Assembly: GCF_013488225.1 (NCBI RefSeq)
Contig: NZ_CP041238.1
Location: 2,939,501-3,003,500, forward strand
Source: Sinorhizobium mexicanum
Lineage (GTDB): Bacteria > Pseudomonadota > Alphaproteobacteria > Rhizobiales > Rhizobiaceae
Direction of reading: 5' to 3'
Length of the DNA stretch: 64,000 nt
The translations under genes and the position numbers were made by a program. Below are positions 9,348 to 19,640 of this stretch, in pieces. Position 1 is the first letter of the stretch; the number at the start of each line of letters is the position of its first letter. The notes below the pieces were generated by a model, which was not told the DNA's origin, did not search any database, and saw only the letters and a list, made by a program, of their open reading frames with translations.

Positions 9348-10658
9348 ATGACAGACGCGACAACCTCGCTGTCGCCGAAGGATAGTGCGTTGCATCGGCC
9401 GGCAGTGAACTCTCCCGGCCGGGTGCTGTTCGCCAGCCTCGTCGGCACGACGATCGAATTCTTCGACTTCTATGTTTATGCGACCGCGGCGGTGATCATC
9501 TTCCCGCACCTCTTCTTTCCGTCGGCGGATCCGACCTCGGCAATGCTGCAATCCTTCGCCACCTTCTCGATTGCGTTTTTCGCTCGCCCCTTCGGCGCCG
9601 TGGTCTTCGGCCATTTCGGCGACAAGGTCGGCCGCAAGGCGACGCTGGTCGCCGCGCTGATGACCATGGGTATTTCCACCGTCGTCATCGGTCTCCTGCC
9701 GACCTACGCGACGATCGGCATCGCCGCGCCGCTCCTGCTTGCGCTGTGCCGCTTCGGTCAGGGCCTCGGGCTTGGCGGTGAATGGGGCGGCGCCGTGCTG
9801 CTCGCGACAGAGAACGCGCCGGAAGGCAAGCGGAGCTGGTATGCGATGTTCCCGCAGCTCGGCGCGCCGATCGGCTTCATCCTTTCCGCCGGCACCTTCC
9901 TCGTGCTCGGAGAAGTGATGAGCGAAGAAGACTTCCTCGCCTGGGGCTGGCGTGTGCCCTTCATCGCCAGCGTGCTCCTCGTCATCGTCGGCCTTTATGT
10001 CCGCCTGAAGATCACCGAGACGCCGGAATTCCAGAAGGCGATCGACAAGCATGAGCGCGTTCAGGTTCCGGTCGCCGCGATCTTCCGTTCCCACAAGCGC
10101 AGCCTCGTGCTTGGCACTTTCGTAGCGCTCGCGACCTTCGTTCTGTTCTATCTGATGACCGTCTTCTCGCTCTCCTGGGGCACGGCGAAACTCGGTTATT
10201 CCCGCGAGCAGTTCCTGGTCGTCCAGATGGCGGGCGTCGTCTTCTTCGGTCTGATGATCCCGGTTTCGGGCATTCTTTCGGATCGCTTCGGCCGGCGCCT
10301 GGTTCTGGTGCTGACCACCATCGGCATCGGCCTCTTCGGTCTCGTCATGGCTCCGCTGATGGCGAGCGGCCTTGGCGGCGCCTTTGTCTTTTCGATCATC
10401 GGCCTCGGCCTGATGGGGCTTACCTACGGGCCGATCGGCGCGGCGCTCGCCGCCCCCTTCCCGACGGCGGTGCGCTATACCGGCGCGTCGATGACCTTCA
10501 ACCTCGCCGGTATCTTCGGCGCGTCGCTGGCGCCCTACATCGCCACCTGGCTTGCGACCAACTACAGCCTTGGCCATGTCGGCTATTACCTGCTCGCAGC
10601 CGCGCTGATCACGCTCGTCTGCCTGCTGCTATCAAAGGAAGAAGAAGTCTCCGCCTGA
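9348..10658 (+). CDS. MFS transporter, metabolite:H+ symporter (MHS) family
   Basis: This is an inner membrane proton symporter of the ProP/ShiA/KgtP type, predicted to import an organic acid, betaine or similar solute; the substrate cannot be read from sequence. The 436-aa protein has about 12 membrane segments. MHS signatures are TTIEFFDFYVYATAA near residue 28, the MFS loop GHFGDKVGRK near residue 92, LCRFGQGLGLGGEWGGAVLL in TM4-5, and a second loop SDRFGRR near residue 310. It is encoded opposite to the division genes and separates murB from ddl. Its transcript ends at the shared hairpin at 10681. Confidence 0.9.
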   Translation: MTDATTSLSPKDSALHRPAVNSPGRVLFASLVGTTIEFFDFYVYATAAVIIFPHLFFPSADPTSAMLQSFATFSIAFFARPFGAVVFGHFGDKVGRKATLVAALMTMGISTVVIGLLPTYATIGIAAPLLLALCRFGQGLGLGGEWGGAVLLATENAPEGKRSWYAMFPQLGAPIGFILSAGTFLVLGEVMSEEDFLAWGWRVPFIASVLLVIVGLYVRLKITETPEFQKAIDKHERVQVPVAAIFRSHKRSLVLGTFVALATFVLFYLMTVFSLSWGTAKLGYSREQFLVVQMAGVVFFGLMIPVSGILSDRFGRRLVLVLTTIGIGLFGLVMAPLMASGLGGAFVFSIIGLGLMGLTYGPIGAALAAPFPTAVRYTGASMTFNLAGIFGASLAPYIATWLATNYSLGHVGYYLLAAALITLVCLLLSKEEEVSA

Positions 10659-10680
10659 GGCAGCTCCAGGCAAAAAGCAA

Positions 10681-10714
10681 AAAGGGCCGCGACGGTAAGC
10701 CGTCGCGGCCCTTT
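10681..10714. terminator. Bidirectional terminator between the transporter and murB
   Basis: A perfect 15-bp stem (AAAGGGCCGCGACGG and its complement) closes a TAAG loop. It is flanked by A-rich sequence on the left (GCAAAAAGC) and T-rich sequence on the right (CTTTTCC). It lies 22 bases after the transporter stop and 18 bases after the murB stop, so it can end both convergent transcripts. It should separate mraZ-murB from ddl-ftsZ transcriptionally. Confidence 0.88.
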
Positions 10715-10732
10715 TCCATAACTGCTCCCGGC

Positions 10733-11707
10733 TCAGGCGATGCCGCGGCCGAGGAATTCCTTGATCTCGTAACCCGGCATGAAGTTGCCGATACGCTTGA
10801 TTTCCCATTCGAGGCGAATGCCGGAATGTTCCAGCACACGGGAGCGCACGGTTTCACCGAGATATTCGAGCTCGTAGCCGGTCGCCTGCCCCGTATTGAT
10901 CATGAAGTTGCAGTGGAGCGGCGACATCTGGGCGCTGCCGATCATCATGCCGCGGCAACCCGCCTCATCGATGAGCTTCCAGGCGGAATGGCCTTCCGGG
11001 TTCTTGAAGGTCGAGCCGCCGGTCTTCTCGCGGATCGGCTGCACCGTCTCGCGATGCTGGCGCACGGCGTCCATGTCGGTGCGGATCTTGTTCTTCTCTT
11101 CCGGATAGCCTTCGAAAATCGCATGCGTGAAGATCAGATCCTTCCCCGCCGCGGTGTGGCGATAGCTATAGCCCATGTCGGCATTGCTCAGCACATGCTT
11201 GTTGCCCTTGCGGTCGACTGCATGCACCTCCACGACCCGCTCGCGCGTTTCGCCGCCATTGGCGCCGGCGTTCATCCGCAGCGCCCCGCCGATAGAGCCT
11301 GGAATGCCGTAGTAGAAATAGAAGCCGCCAATGCCGTGATCGAGCGCCATGGCAGCGATATTCTTGTCCGGGCAGATGGCACCCGCCTTGATGCGGTTTT
11401 CACCGACGAGTTCGAGATCGCCAAAGCCCTTGGCCGAAAGCCGGATGACGACGCCGGGTATACCGCCGTCGCGCACGAGCAGGTTGGAACCGACGCCGAT
11501 CACCATCACCGGCACATCCTCCGGCACAAGCTTCAGGAAGGTGACGAGATCGTCCGTGTCGTGTGGCTGGAACATGAGCTCGGCAAGCCCGCCGGCGCGA
11601 AACCAGGTCACGCGGTCCATCGGGGCATCGGGGGTGATGCGTCCGCGGACTGTGCTGACGCCGCTTCCGAGCGCTTCGAGAAGTTTCTGACCGTTAACCT
11701 GTTTCAT
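10733..11707 (-). CDS. murB: UDP-N-acetylenolpyruvoylglucosamine reductase
   Basis: MurB is the FAD enzyme that reduces UDP-GlcNAc-enolpyruvate to UDP-MurNAc with NADPH. The 324-aa product starts [14 protein letters not shown]. It contains the FAD-binding segment [19 protein letters not shown], the [20 protein letters not shown] block, and YSYRHT followed by the [20 protein letters not shown] block that carries the catalytic serine region of type I/II enzymes. The start at 11707 lies three bases past the murC stop; the frame stays open further upstream but only over murC. It is the last gene before the terminator at 10681. Confidence 0.97.
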   Translation of the reverse strand: MKQVNGQKLLEALGSGVSTVRGRITPDAPMDRVTWFRAGGLAELMFQPHDTDDLVTFLKLVPEDVPVMVIGVGSNLLVRDGGIPGVVIRLSAKGFGDLELVGENRIKAGAICPDKNIAAMALDHGIGGFYFYYGIPGSIGGALRMNAGANGGETRERVVEVHAVDRKGNKHVLSNADMGYSYRHTAAGKDLIFTHAIFEGYPEEKNKIRTDMDAVRQHRETVQPIREKTGGSTFKNPEGHSAWKLIDEAGCRGMMIGSAQMSPLHCNFMINTGQATGYELEYLGETVRSRVLEHSGIRLEWEIKRIGNFMPGYEIKEFLGRGIA

Positions 11708-11709
11708 GC

Positions 11710-13119
11710 TCAAATTCCTGAAATATTCGCGAGTTCCTTGGGAAGGGCCGCAGCCCAATAAGTAATACTGCCAGCGCCCAAGAGAACCACAAAATCGCCC
11801 GGCTGCGCAATCTTCGAGACGATCGGCGCGATCGTCTCCTGCCCACCGACGTAACGCGCGTCGCGATGCCCCGCCGCCTTGATGCGGTTGACCAGCACTT
11901 CCGAATCCACTCCGTCGATCGCGTCCTCACCCGCCGCGTAGACCGGCGCGATCAGGATCGTGTCGGCATCGTTGAAGCAGGAGGCGAAGTCCTCGAAGAG
12001 GCTCGAAAGACGGCTGTAGCGATGCGGCTGGTGCACGGCGATGATCCGGCCCTGGCAAGCCTCGCGCGCCGCCCTCAACACCGCCTTGATCTCGACCGGG
12101 TGATGGCCGTAATCGTCGAAGATGCGGGCACCGTTCCACTCGCCGGTGAGCGTGAAGCGCCTCTTGACGCCACCGAAGGCGGCGAGCCCCTTCGCGATAT
12201 CCTCCGTCTTGATGCCGAGGCGCTGGGCGACGGCGATGGCGGCCGTGGCATTGGAAACGTTGTGGCGGCCCGGCATCGGCAACCGCAGGTCCTTCATCGT
12301 GATCACCTGGCCGGTGCGGCGGCGGCGGATCTCGATATCGAAGACCGAGGTCGCGCCGTCCATGCGTATATTGTGGTAGCGCACGTCTGCCTGCGGGTTC
12401 TCGCCATAGGTGACGACCTTGCGGTCCTCGATCTTGGCGACCATCGCCTGGACCTCGGGGTGGTCGAGGCAGAGCACGCCGAAGCCATAGAAGGGCACGT
12501 TCTCGACGAACTGCCGGAAGGCAGCACGCACCGCGTCGAAATTGCCGTAGTGGTCGAGATGTTCGGGGTCGATATTGGTGACGACCGCGATGTCGGCGGG
12601 CAGCTTCAGGAATGTGCCGTCCGACTCGTCCGCCTCGACCACCATCCACTCGCCGGCACCCATGCGAGCATTCGTGCCGTAGGCATTGATGATGCCGCCA
12701 TTGATGACCGTCGGATCGAGCCCGCCCGCATCGAGCAGCGCCGCGATCATCGAGGTCGTCGTGGTCTTGCCGTGCGTGCCGCCGATGGCGATTGCGTTGC
12801 GGAAGCGCATGAGCTCGGCCAGCATCTCGGCGCGCCGCACCACCGGCAGGAACTTTTCACGCGCCGCGATCAGTTCGGGGTTGTCCTTCTTGATCGCAGT
12901 CGAGACGACGACGACTTCGGCATCGCCGAGGTTTTCAGCCTTATGGCCGACGGAGATCTTGATGCCCTTCTCGCGAAGGCGCTGCACGTTGGCGCTGTCC
13001 GACTGATCCGACCCCTGCACCCGGTGCCCGAGATTGTGCAGCACCTCTGCGATGCCGCTCATGCCGATGCCGCCGATACCGATGAAATGTACGAGCCCGA
13101 TCGTCTTCGGCATTTTCAT
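11710..13119 (-). CDS. murC: UDP-N-acetylmuramate--L-alanine ligase
   Basis: MurC adds the first stem-peptide residue, L-Ala, to UDP-MurNAc in the cytosol. The 469-aa product has the N-terminal Rossmann glycine motif [14 protein letters not shown] (residues 13-26), the ATP loop GTHGKT (114-119), the central domain with EADESDGTF and [11 protein letters not shown], and the C-terminal domain with [12 protein letters not shown], a MurC hallmark. It overlaps murG by four bases upstream and abuts murB downstream. Confidence 0.98.
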   Translation of the reverse strand: MKMPKTIGLVHFIGIGGIGMSGIAEVLHNLGHRVQGSDQSDSANVQRLREKGIKISVGHKAENLGDAEVVVVSTAIKKDNPELIAAREKFLPVVRRAEMLAELMRFRNAIAIGGTHGKTTTTSMIAALLDAGGLDPTVINGGIINAYGTNARMGAGEWMVVEADESDGTFLKLPADIAVVTNIDPEHLDHYGNFDAVRAAFRQFVENVPFYGFGVLCLDHPEVQAMVAKIEDRKVVTYGENPQADVRYHNIRMDGATSVFDIEIRRRRTGQVITMKDLRLPMPGRHNVSNATAAIAVAQRLGIKTEDIAKGLAAFGGVKRRFTLTGEWNGARIFDDYGHHPVEIKAVLRAAREACQGRIIAVHQPHRYSRLSSLFEDFASCFNDADTILIAPVYAAGEDAIDGVDSEVLVNRIKAAGHRDARYVGGQETIAPIVSKIAQPGDFVVLLGAGSITYWAAALPKELANISGI

Positions 13120-14240
13120 GAGCGTGTTTCCTTGAATTTCTCGACTGTCAAACCGCTGGCAATAGCCTCTACGAGAGACGCAAGCAAGCGCGCGGCGTCC
13201 GGTTTGCCGGTTTCGCGGGCACTGGCGGCCATCTGCGCCAGGGACTGTGGATTGTTCATGGCATCGGCGAGAATGCCCGAAAGCCGCTCGGCGCTGAGCT
13301 CGGCCTGCGCAATCACCCGGGCACCGCCCTTTGCCGCGAGTGCGGCCGCATTCGCCGCCTGATCGTGATCGAGCGCATAGGGATAGGGCACGAGGATCGC
13401 CGGCCTGCCGATCACCGCGAGCTCGGACACGGTCGATGCGCCCGAGCGGCAGATGATGAGTTGGGCGGCTGCTATCCGCGCGGCCATGTCGTTGAAGAAG
13501 GGAGAGACCTCCGCGGGAACGCCGAGTTTGTCATAGGCCGCGCTAACGCCTTCCCGGTCCTCGGGACGCGCCTGCTGCGTGACCCGCAGCCGCTGGCGCG
13601 CACTGTCCTCGAGACGGCAGATCGCCTGCGGGATCGCCTGCGAGAAATATTGCGCGCCCTGGCTGCCGCCGAAGACGACCAGATGGAACGGTGCGTCGTT
13701 CGAGGAAACCGCATAGGGCATGCCCGCCGCCTCGAGCACGGCCGGACGAACAGGATTGCCGGTCGTCACCGTTTTCGTCGCGAACGCCCCGGCGCCCTCC
13801 GGAAGAAAGCCGCCGGCGATCGCCTGCACCCGCGAGGCCAGCATTTTGTTGGCCCGCCCCATCACCGCGTTCTGCTCGTGGATCATCGAGGGGATGCCCA
13901 TGCCGGTGGCAGCGAGCAGCGGCGGCACCGTCGGGTAGCCCCCGAAACCGATCACCGCCTGGGGCTTCAGGTGTGCGATCAGCCGCCGCGCAGCGCGCAG
14001 GCCGGTCCAGAGTTTCCAGACCGATCGCGCCAGCTTGATCGGGTTCTTCGAGCCGATCGTCGCGGAAGGCACAACGTGGATCTCGTCGGCGGGAAACCGT
14101 CCGGCAAAGCGCTCGGCGCGGCTGTCCGTCGCCAGATGCACGTCGTAGCCGGACGCCCTCAGCTCATGCGCCAGCGCTTCCGCGGGAAAGAGGTGACCGC
14201 CGGTGCCCCCGGCGGCAAGAAGAATGATGCCTTTGCTCAT
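13116..14240 (-). CDS. murG: Lipid II synthase (UDP-GlcNAc transferase) MurG
   Basis: MurG transfers GlcNAc onto lipid I at the cytosolic face of the membrane to make lipid II. The 374-aa GT28 protein starts [20 protein letters not shown] with the GGTGGH loop. It carries [15 protein letters not shown], the [13 protein letters not shown] block, GGSQGAQ near residue 190, and the acceptor site [24 protein letters not shown]. It lies between ftsW (three-base gap) and murC (four-base overlap). Confidence 0.98.
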   Translation of the reverse strand: MSKGIILLAAGGTGGHLFPAEALAHELRASGYDVHLATDSRAERFAGRFPADEIHVVPSATIGSKNPIKLARSVWKLWTGLRAARRLIAHLKPQAVIGFGGYPTVPPLLAATGMGIPSMIHEQNAVMGRANKMLASRVQAIAGGFLPEGAGAFATKTVTTGNPVRPAVLEAAGMPYAVSSNDAPFHLVVFGGSQGAQYFSQAIPQAICRLEDSARQRLRVTQQARPEDREGVSAAYDKLGVPAEVSPFFNDMAARIAAAQLIICRSGASTVSELAVIGRPAILVPYPYALDHDQAANAAALAAKGGARVIAQAELSAERLSGILADAMNNPQSLAQMAASARETGKPDAARLLASLVEAIASGLTVEKFKETRS

Positions 14241-14243
14241 GAC

Positions 14244-15398
14244 TTACTCCGCCGGCATTCCGACGCCGGATCGAAAGAGGCTGCGCTCCACGGCGCGCTT
14301 CTCCGGCCGGTGCCGGGTCAATGCCAGGACGAAACCGGCCGTCACGCAGATCGCCACCATCGAGGAGCCGCCATAGGAAATCAGCGGCAGGGTCATGCCC
14401 TTGGCCGGCAGCAGTTCGAGGTTCACGCCGATATTGATCATCGACTGGATGCCAATTTGCAGCACCAGGCCGGCAACGGCAAAGCGGTTGAAATCGTTCC
14501 GCTCGCGGAAGGCATGGCTGAGACCACGCATGACGAGGAAGGAAAAGATCAGCACGATGACCATGCAGAAGACAATGCCGAATTCTTCCGCCGCGACCGA
14601 GAACACGAAGTCGGTGTGGCTGTCGGGGATGATGCGCTTGACGACGCCCTCACCCGGGCCGCGACCGAACCAGTCGCCGCGAATGATCGCTTCGCGTGCC
14701 GTGTCCACCTGGAAGGTATCGCCCTCGCCGGTCAGGAACCGGTCGATACGGCCGGCGACGTGCGGCAACATCGTATAGGCGACGAAGAAACCGCCGACCG
14801 CGGCGCCCGCAAGCACGATGATCCAGAGCCACGGCATGCCGGCCATGAAGAACATGCCACCCCAGACGGCAGTGGTCAGGATGGTCTGGCCAAGGTCCGG
14901 CTGGGCGACAAGAAGCGCGCCGACGATGCCGAAAAGCAGGATGGCGAAAAGATTGCCTGGGATTTCCGGCTGCCTCGCGTGCTCGGAGAAAAGCCAGGCG
15001 CAGACGACCACGAAGGCCGGCTTCATGAATTCCGAGGGCTGAATCGAAATGCCGGCGATCGATATCCAGCGTAGCGAGCCCTTGACCTCCTGACCGACGA
15101 AGAGAACCAGCACCATCATCCCGAGCGAGACACCGAGCAGGATGATCGCTGCGCGCCTGACCTGGCGCGGCGACAGGAAGGAGATGCCGACCATCACAGC
15201 GAGCGATGGCAGAAGGAAGAGCGCGTGACGCTTGACGAAGTGGAAGCTGTCGAGGCCGAGCCGCTCGGCAACCGGCGGGCTCGCCGCAAAAGAGAGCATA
15301 AAGCCGACGCCCATCAGGAGGATGAAGGTCGCCAGAAAAAACCTGTCGATCGTCCAGAACCAGTCGGCCACAGGGCCACGTTCGGCTCGGCTTACCAT
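14244..15398 (-). CDS. ftsW: Peptidoglycan glycosyltransferase FtsW (SEDS family)
   Basis: FtsW is the polytopic SEDS polymerase that works with FtsI to make septal glycan strands. From the ATG at 15398 the product is 384 aa with about ten membrane segments. Conserved SEDS stretches are ISIQPSEFMKPAFVV (QPSE loop), LLVAQPDLGQT, FGRGPGEGVVKRIIPDSHTDFVFSVAAEEFG read in blocks between residues 235 and 275, and the late PLISYGGSSM loop. The start is preceded by AAAGGGGAC at good spacing; an ATG further upstream at 15440 lacks a ribosome site. Confidence 0.96.
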   Translation of the reverse strand: MVSRAERGPVADWFWTIDRFFLATFILLMGVGFMLSFAASPPVAERLGLDSFHFVKRHALFLLPSLAVMVGISFLSPRQVRRAAIILLGVSLGMMVLVLFVGQEVKGSLRWISIAGISIQPSEFMKPAFVVVCAWLFSEHARQPEIPGNLFAILLFGIVGALLVAQPDLGQTILTTAVWGGMFFMAGMPWLWIIVLAGAAVGGFFVAYTMLPHVAGRIDRFLTGEGDTFQVDTAREAIIRGDWFGRGPGEGVVKRIIPDSHTDFVFSVAAEEFGIVFCMVIVLIFSFLVMRGLSHAFRERNDFNRFAVAGLVLQIGIQSMINIGVNLELLPAKGMTLPLISYGGSSMVAICVTAGFVLALTRHRPEKRAVERSLFRSGVGMPAE

Positions 15399-15463
15399 CT
15401 GTCTGTCCCCTTTTCCGGCGCAGGTCCGCGCCAACGTCAATCGTTCAGGCCCGACTCCGCTCG

Positions 15464-16855
15464 TCAGACGAGCATGGTCACGCCTTCGAGTGCCGCCACA
15501 TGCCCGACAAAGGCATCACCACGCACCTCGAAATTCTTGTACTGGTCGAAGCTTGCGCAAGCCGGGGAGAGCATCACGGCCGAGGGCCCGCCCTCGTCCC
15601 GTGCCGCATCCGCCGCCGCATGGGCGACCGCCTTCTCCAGCGTTCCGGAAATCTCATAGGGCACGGCCTCGCCGAGCGTCGCCGCAAAGGCCGGCGCGGC
15701 CTCGCCGATCAGATAAGCCTTGACGATCTTCGGGAAGAATGGCGCAAGCGAGGTGATGCCGCCCTCCTTCGGGAGACCGCCGGCGATCCAGTAGATCCGA
15801 TCGTAGCTCGACAGCGCCGGCGCCGCGGCGTCCGCATTGGTCGCCTTGCTGTCGTTGACGAAGACGACGTCGCCCTTCTTTCCGACCGGCTGCATCCGGT
15901 GCTTGAGACCCGGGAAGCTGCGAAGCCCGGCGACGATGTCCTTCTCGTCGACGCCGACCGCAAGGCAGGCCGCAATCGCGGCGGCGGCATTCTGGGCGTT
16001 ATGCCCGCCGCGCAGCGTCTGGATGCCGTCAAGATCGGTGAAGAGCGAAGATGTGCCGCCGCGGGCGCGCATCAGCCGCGAGCCTTCGGCATAAAACCCG
16101 TCGGCAAGCACATTCCGGCGCGAAATGCGCACGACCCTCGTTCCGGCGCGCTCCACCCGGTCGGCGATCAGGCTCGAGAAGCTGTCGTCGATGCCGACGA
16201 TCGCCGTGCCGCTTCCGGCCACCAGCCGTTCCTTGATATTGGCATAGTGCTGCATCGTGCCGTGCCGGTCCAAGTGGTCCGGCGTCAGGTTGAGCAGCAC
16301 CCCGGCCGTGGACTCGAGCGTCGGCGCAAGATCGATCTGATAGGAGGAGCATTCCACCACGTAGAAACGCCCGGCCTTCGGCGGATCGAGCGTCAGCACC
16401 GCGGTGCCGATATTGCCGCCAAGCTGGGTGTCGCGCCCGCTTTCCCTGAGGATATGGGCGATCAGCGCCGTCGTGGTCGACTTGCCGTTGGTGCCGGTGA
16501 TGGCGATGAAGGGGCAATCTGAGGCATGCACCCGGCGCTCACGCACGAAGAGCTCCACGTCGCCGATGATCTCGACGCCGGCCTGGTGGGCCAGATCGAC
16601 CGTCCAATGCGGCTTCGGATGCGTCAGCGGCACGCCCGGAGAAAGCACGAAAGCGGCAACGGCAGACCAGTCGAGGCCACGCAGGTCGGCCGTTGAAATC
16701 CCCGCTGCCGCGGCCTTGGCGACGCTGTCGGGATTATCGTCCCAGGCGACGACCTCCGCCCCGCCCGCGACCAGCGCTTGCGCCGTCGCGAGGCCGGAAC
16801 CGCCGAGCCCGAAGAGTGCAACCTTCTTGTCCTTGAATGTGGTGACCGGGATCAT
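15464..16855 (-). CDS. murD: UDP-N-acetylmuramoyl-L-alanine--D-glutamate ligase
   Basis: MurD adds D-Glu to UDP-MurNAc-L-Ala. The 463-aa product has the N-terminal nucleotide-binding glycines ([13 protein letters not shown]), the ATP loop GTNGKST (121-127), the [12 protein letters not shown] central motif and the C-terminal [13 protein letters not shown] block, which is typical of MurD. It follows mraY by seven bases and precedes ftsW by 65 bases. Confidence 0.98.
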   Translation of the reverse strand: MIPVTTFKDKKVALFGLGGSGLATAQALVAGGAEVVAWDDNPDSVAKAAAAGISTADLRGLDWSAVAAFVLSPGVPLTHPKPHWTVDLAHQAGVEIIGDVELFVRERRVHASDCPFIAITGTNGKSTTTALIAHILRESGRDTQLGGNIGTAVLTLDPPKAGRFYVVECSSYQIDLAPTLESTAGVLLNLTPDHLDRHGTMQHYANIKERLVAGSGTAIVGIDDSFSSLIADRVERAGTRVVRISRRNVLADGFYAEGSRLMRARGGTSSLFTDLDGIQTLRGGHNAQNAAAAIAACLAVGVDEKDIVAGLRSFPGLKHRMQPVGKKGDVVFVNDSKATNADAAAPALSSYDRIYWIAGGLPKEGGITSLAPFFPKIVKAYLIGEAAPAFAATLGEAVPYEISGTLEKAVAHAAADAARDEGGPSAVMLSPACASFDQYKNFEVRGDAFVGHVAALEGVTMLV

Positions 16856-16862
16856 CGCGCAC

Positions 16863-17963
16863 TCACCTGAGCTTCAGCGTCGAAAGGCCGATCATCGCGA
16901 GGATGACGGCGATGATCCAGAAGCGGATCACCACCTGGCTTTCCGTCCAGCCCATCTTCTCGAAGTGATGGTGGATCGGCGCCATGAGGAACACGCGGCG
17001 GCCGGTGCGCTTGAACCAGAACACCTGGATGATCACCGATAGCGTCTCCATGACGAAGAGACCGCCGATGATGATCATCACGACTTCATGCTTCGTGGCG
17101 ACGGCAACCGTGCCGATGAGGCCGCCGAGCGCCAGCGAGCCGGTATCACCCATGAAGATTGCGGCGGGTGGCGCGTTGAACCAGAGAAATCCGAGGCCCG
17201 CGCCGATAACGGCGCCGAGGATCACGGCGAGTTCGCCGGTGCCCGGCACGAAATGGATCTGCAGATAGTTGGCGAAAACGGCGTTGCCCGCGAGATAGGC
17301 GATGAGGCCGAAGGCGGCGGACGCTATCATGACCGGCACGATGGCAAGGCCGTCGAGACCATCGGTCAGGTTCACGGCATTGCCCGCACCGACGATAACG
17401 AAACCGCCGAAAAGCACGAAGAAATAGCCGAGATTGAGCATCAGGTCCTTGAAGAACGGGAAAGTCACCGAGGAACCAAAGGTGGAGCCGGCGGTCCCCG
17501 CCGAAACCGCTGCCTGCATCATGAAGAAGACGGCGATCGCCGCGATCACGAATTCGATACCGAGACGCGCCTTGCCGGAAAAGCCCTTGTCCGACTGCTT
17601 GGTCACCTTGAGATAGTCGTCATAGAAGCCGATCGCGCCGAAGCCGAGCGTCACCAGCAGGGTCGAAACCACATAGACGCTGGAAAGGTCGGCCCACAGC
17701 AACGACGAAACGACGATACCCGCGAGGATCATCAGGCCGCCCATTGTGGGTGTACCAGCCTTCTTGAAGTGGGTCTGCGGACCGTCGGCGCGGATCGGCT
17801 GGCCCTTGCCCTGGCGGATGCGAAGCGATGCAATCATCGCCGGGCCGAACAGGAAGACGATCAGGGCGGAAGTGAAGAGAGCTGCACCCGTGCGGAAAGT
17901 GATGTAGCGAAAGAGATTGAAAAATTGAAAGTGGTCCGCCAGTTCCACGAGCCAGATCAGCAT
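16863..17963 (-). CDS. mraY: Phospho-N-acetylmuramoyl-pentapeptide-transferase
   Basis: MraY moves phospho-MurNAc-pentapeptide from UDP to undecaprenyl phosphate, making lipid I at the inner membrane. The 366-aa product has about ten membrane segments. It shows the family blocks [13 protein letters not shown], the Asp-rich loop [11 protein letters not shown], the catalytic region [14 protein letters not shown] and [12 protein letters not shown] (the triple-His loop), followed by VVIRFWI. The upstream gap to murF is 242 bases, the largest inside the mraZ-murB run. Confidence 0.98.
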   Translation of the reverse strand: MLIWLVELADHFQFFNLFRYITFRTGAALFTSALIVFLFGPAMIASLRIRQGKGQPIRADGPQTHFKKAGTPTMGGLMILAGIVVSSLLWADLSSVYVVSTLLVTLGFGAIGFYDDYLKVTKQSDKGFSGKARLGIEFVIAAIAVFFMMQAAVSAGTAGSTFGSSVTFPFFKDLMLNLGYFFVLFGGFVIVGAGNAVNLTDGLDGLAIVPVMIASAAFGLIAYLAGNAVFANYLQIHFVPGTGELAVILGAVIGAGLGFLWFNAPPAAIFMGDTGSLALGGLIGTVAVATKHEVVMIIIGGLFVMETLSVIIQVFWFKRTGRRVFLMAPIHHHFEKMGWTESQVVIRFWIIAVILAMIGLSTLKLR

Positions 17964-18205
17964 AAGGGACCTTTCCCCAAAGGTTTAGAATCGGACATCG
18001 TCCAACAGAATCATCTGAAAGACGTTACCCGCTTGTGGTCGACTATGTTAAGGCCATATCCCCTGGCCGAGGGCGGTATCCACCAGCACTGCAGCGCCGT
18101 ACGTCATTTCAGGCGCACAAAGATTGCTGCAGCACTTCCAATCACCGCATGTCTTTTCCTTGGATCGGTTCGGACTAAGGAGACATGCAGTGGTGGCAAC
18201 GCCCG

Positions 18206-19639
18206 CTATACTTCCCCGCCCCTCGCCGCCTCTTCCGGATAGGCGTTGAGAAGCGCCTGAACGATTCTCGCGCAGCCGGTTCCCTTGGACGACTTGACCA
18301 TCACCACATCGCCGGCAGCAACCGCCGCGAGTGCGTAGTCGGTGAGATCGTCGACGGCCTCGCGATAAACGACAGAAACCTCCGGCGGCAGAGCGTCGCG
18401 CAGATGCGCCATCTCGGGCCCGGCGATCCAGACGTCGGCAATGCCGGCCTCGACGATCGGCTCGGCAAGAGCGGCATGGACCTCGGCGGCGTGCTCGCCC
18501 ATCTCCAGCATGTCGCCGAGGATCGCGATCCGGCGTCCGCCGACGGGTGGCTCGGCGTCGCGCAGCAGCGAGATCGCCGCGCGCATCGAGGCCGGATTGG
18601 CATTGTAACTCTCGTCGATGAGCGTCAGCCGACTCGCGCCGACCTTCAGACGGTGCTGCAGTCCCCGACCCTTTTCCGGCCGCATCGTCGCAAGCGACGC
18701 CAAGACCTGATCGAGATCGGCGCCTGCGAGCTTCGCCGCCGCGACCACGGCCAGCGCGTTCTCGGCGATATGGCGCCCCGGAGCGCCGATCGCGACCTCC
18801 AGCGTCCTGCCGCCAATCCCGGCCCAGAGCACCGATCCTTCCGACCGACCAGTGAATTCGACCAGCCGGAACTCGGCCTTCGGATTGGAACCGAAGGAAT
18901 GGATGTAGCTCACGCCGGCAGCACCGGCGGCACGCTCCAGCAGATTATATTGCGGGCTGTCAATGTTGAGGACGGCGTGCCCGCCTTTGACGACACCCTC
19001 GAAGATCTCGGCCTTCGCCGCGGCGATCTCGTCGAGGCTTTCGAAGTTGCCGAGATGGGCGGGAGCGATGCTGGTGACGACCGCCACGTGCGGGCGAACC
19101 ATCTTCGTCAGTGGCCGGATTTCGCCCGGGTGATTCATGCCGACCTCGAAAATGCCGAAGTCGGTCGCCTCGGGCATCCGCGCAAGGGTCAGCGGCACAC
19201 CCCAGTGATTGTTGAAGGAGGCAACGGAGGCATGCACCCGGCCGAGCGGGGACAGCACGTGTCTCAGCATTTCCTTCGTCGTGGTCTTTCCGACCGATCC
19301 GGTGACGGCGATCACCTTTGCCGCACTGCGATCGCGCGCGGCGCAACCGAGCCGGATCAGCGCCTCGAGCACGTCATCGACGACGATCATCGGCGCGATC
19401 AACCGGCCGAGGGCGGGAATCTTGCCTTCGCTGACGACAAGAAGGGAAGCGCCGTTGGCAAGCGCGATCCCGGCATAGTCATGGCCGTCGACGCGATCGC
19501 CCTTGATCGCGAAAAACGCCTCGCCCTTGCTGATCGTTCGGCTGTCGATCGAGATGCCGTCAATGCCCTCTGGCAGATTTCCGACCGGACGGCCGTTCAT
19601 CGCAGCCAGAAGATCGCTGCTTGTCCAGAGCCAGTTCAA
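18206..19639 (-). CDS. murF: UDP-N-acetylmuramoyl-tripeptide--D-Ala-D-Ala ligase
   Basis: MurF adds the D-Ala-D-Ala dipeptide made by Ddl to the muramyl tripeptide. The 477-aa product carries the ATP loop GSVGKTT (114-120), NNHWGVPLTLARMP, the substrate motif GMNHPGEIRPL and the C-terminal LIDESYNANPASMRAAI block, all typical of MurF. Translation appears to start at a TTG (19639) directly after the murE stop, with GGGAGG eight bases upstream. It follows murE with a one-base gap. Confidence 0.96.
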   Translation of the reverse strand: MNWLWTSSDLLAAMNGRPVGNLPEGIDGISIDSRTISKGEAFFAIKGDRVDGHDYAGIALANGASLLVVSEGKIPALGRLIAPMIVVDDVLEALIRLGCAARDRSAAKVIAVTGSVGKTTTKEMLRHVLSPLGRVHASVASFNNHWGVPLTLARMPEATDFGIFEVGMNHPGEIRPLTKMVRPHVAVVTSIAPAHLGNFESLDEIAAAKAEIFEGVVKGGHAVLNIDSPQYNLLERAAGAAGVSYIHSFGSNPKAEFRLVEFTGRSEGSVLWAGIGGRTLEVAIGAPGRHIAENALAVVAAAKLAGADLDQVLASLATMRPEKGRGLQHRLKVGASRLTLIDESYNANPASMRAAISLLRDAEPPVGGRRIAILGDMLEMGEHAAEVHAALAEPIVEAGIADVWIAGPEMAHLRDALPPEVSVVYREAVDDLTDYALAAVAAGDVVMVKSSKGTGCARIVQALLNAYPEEAARGGEV

Positions 19640-19640
19640 G

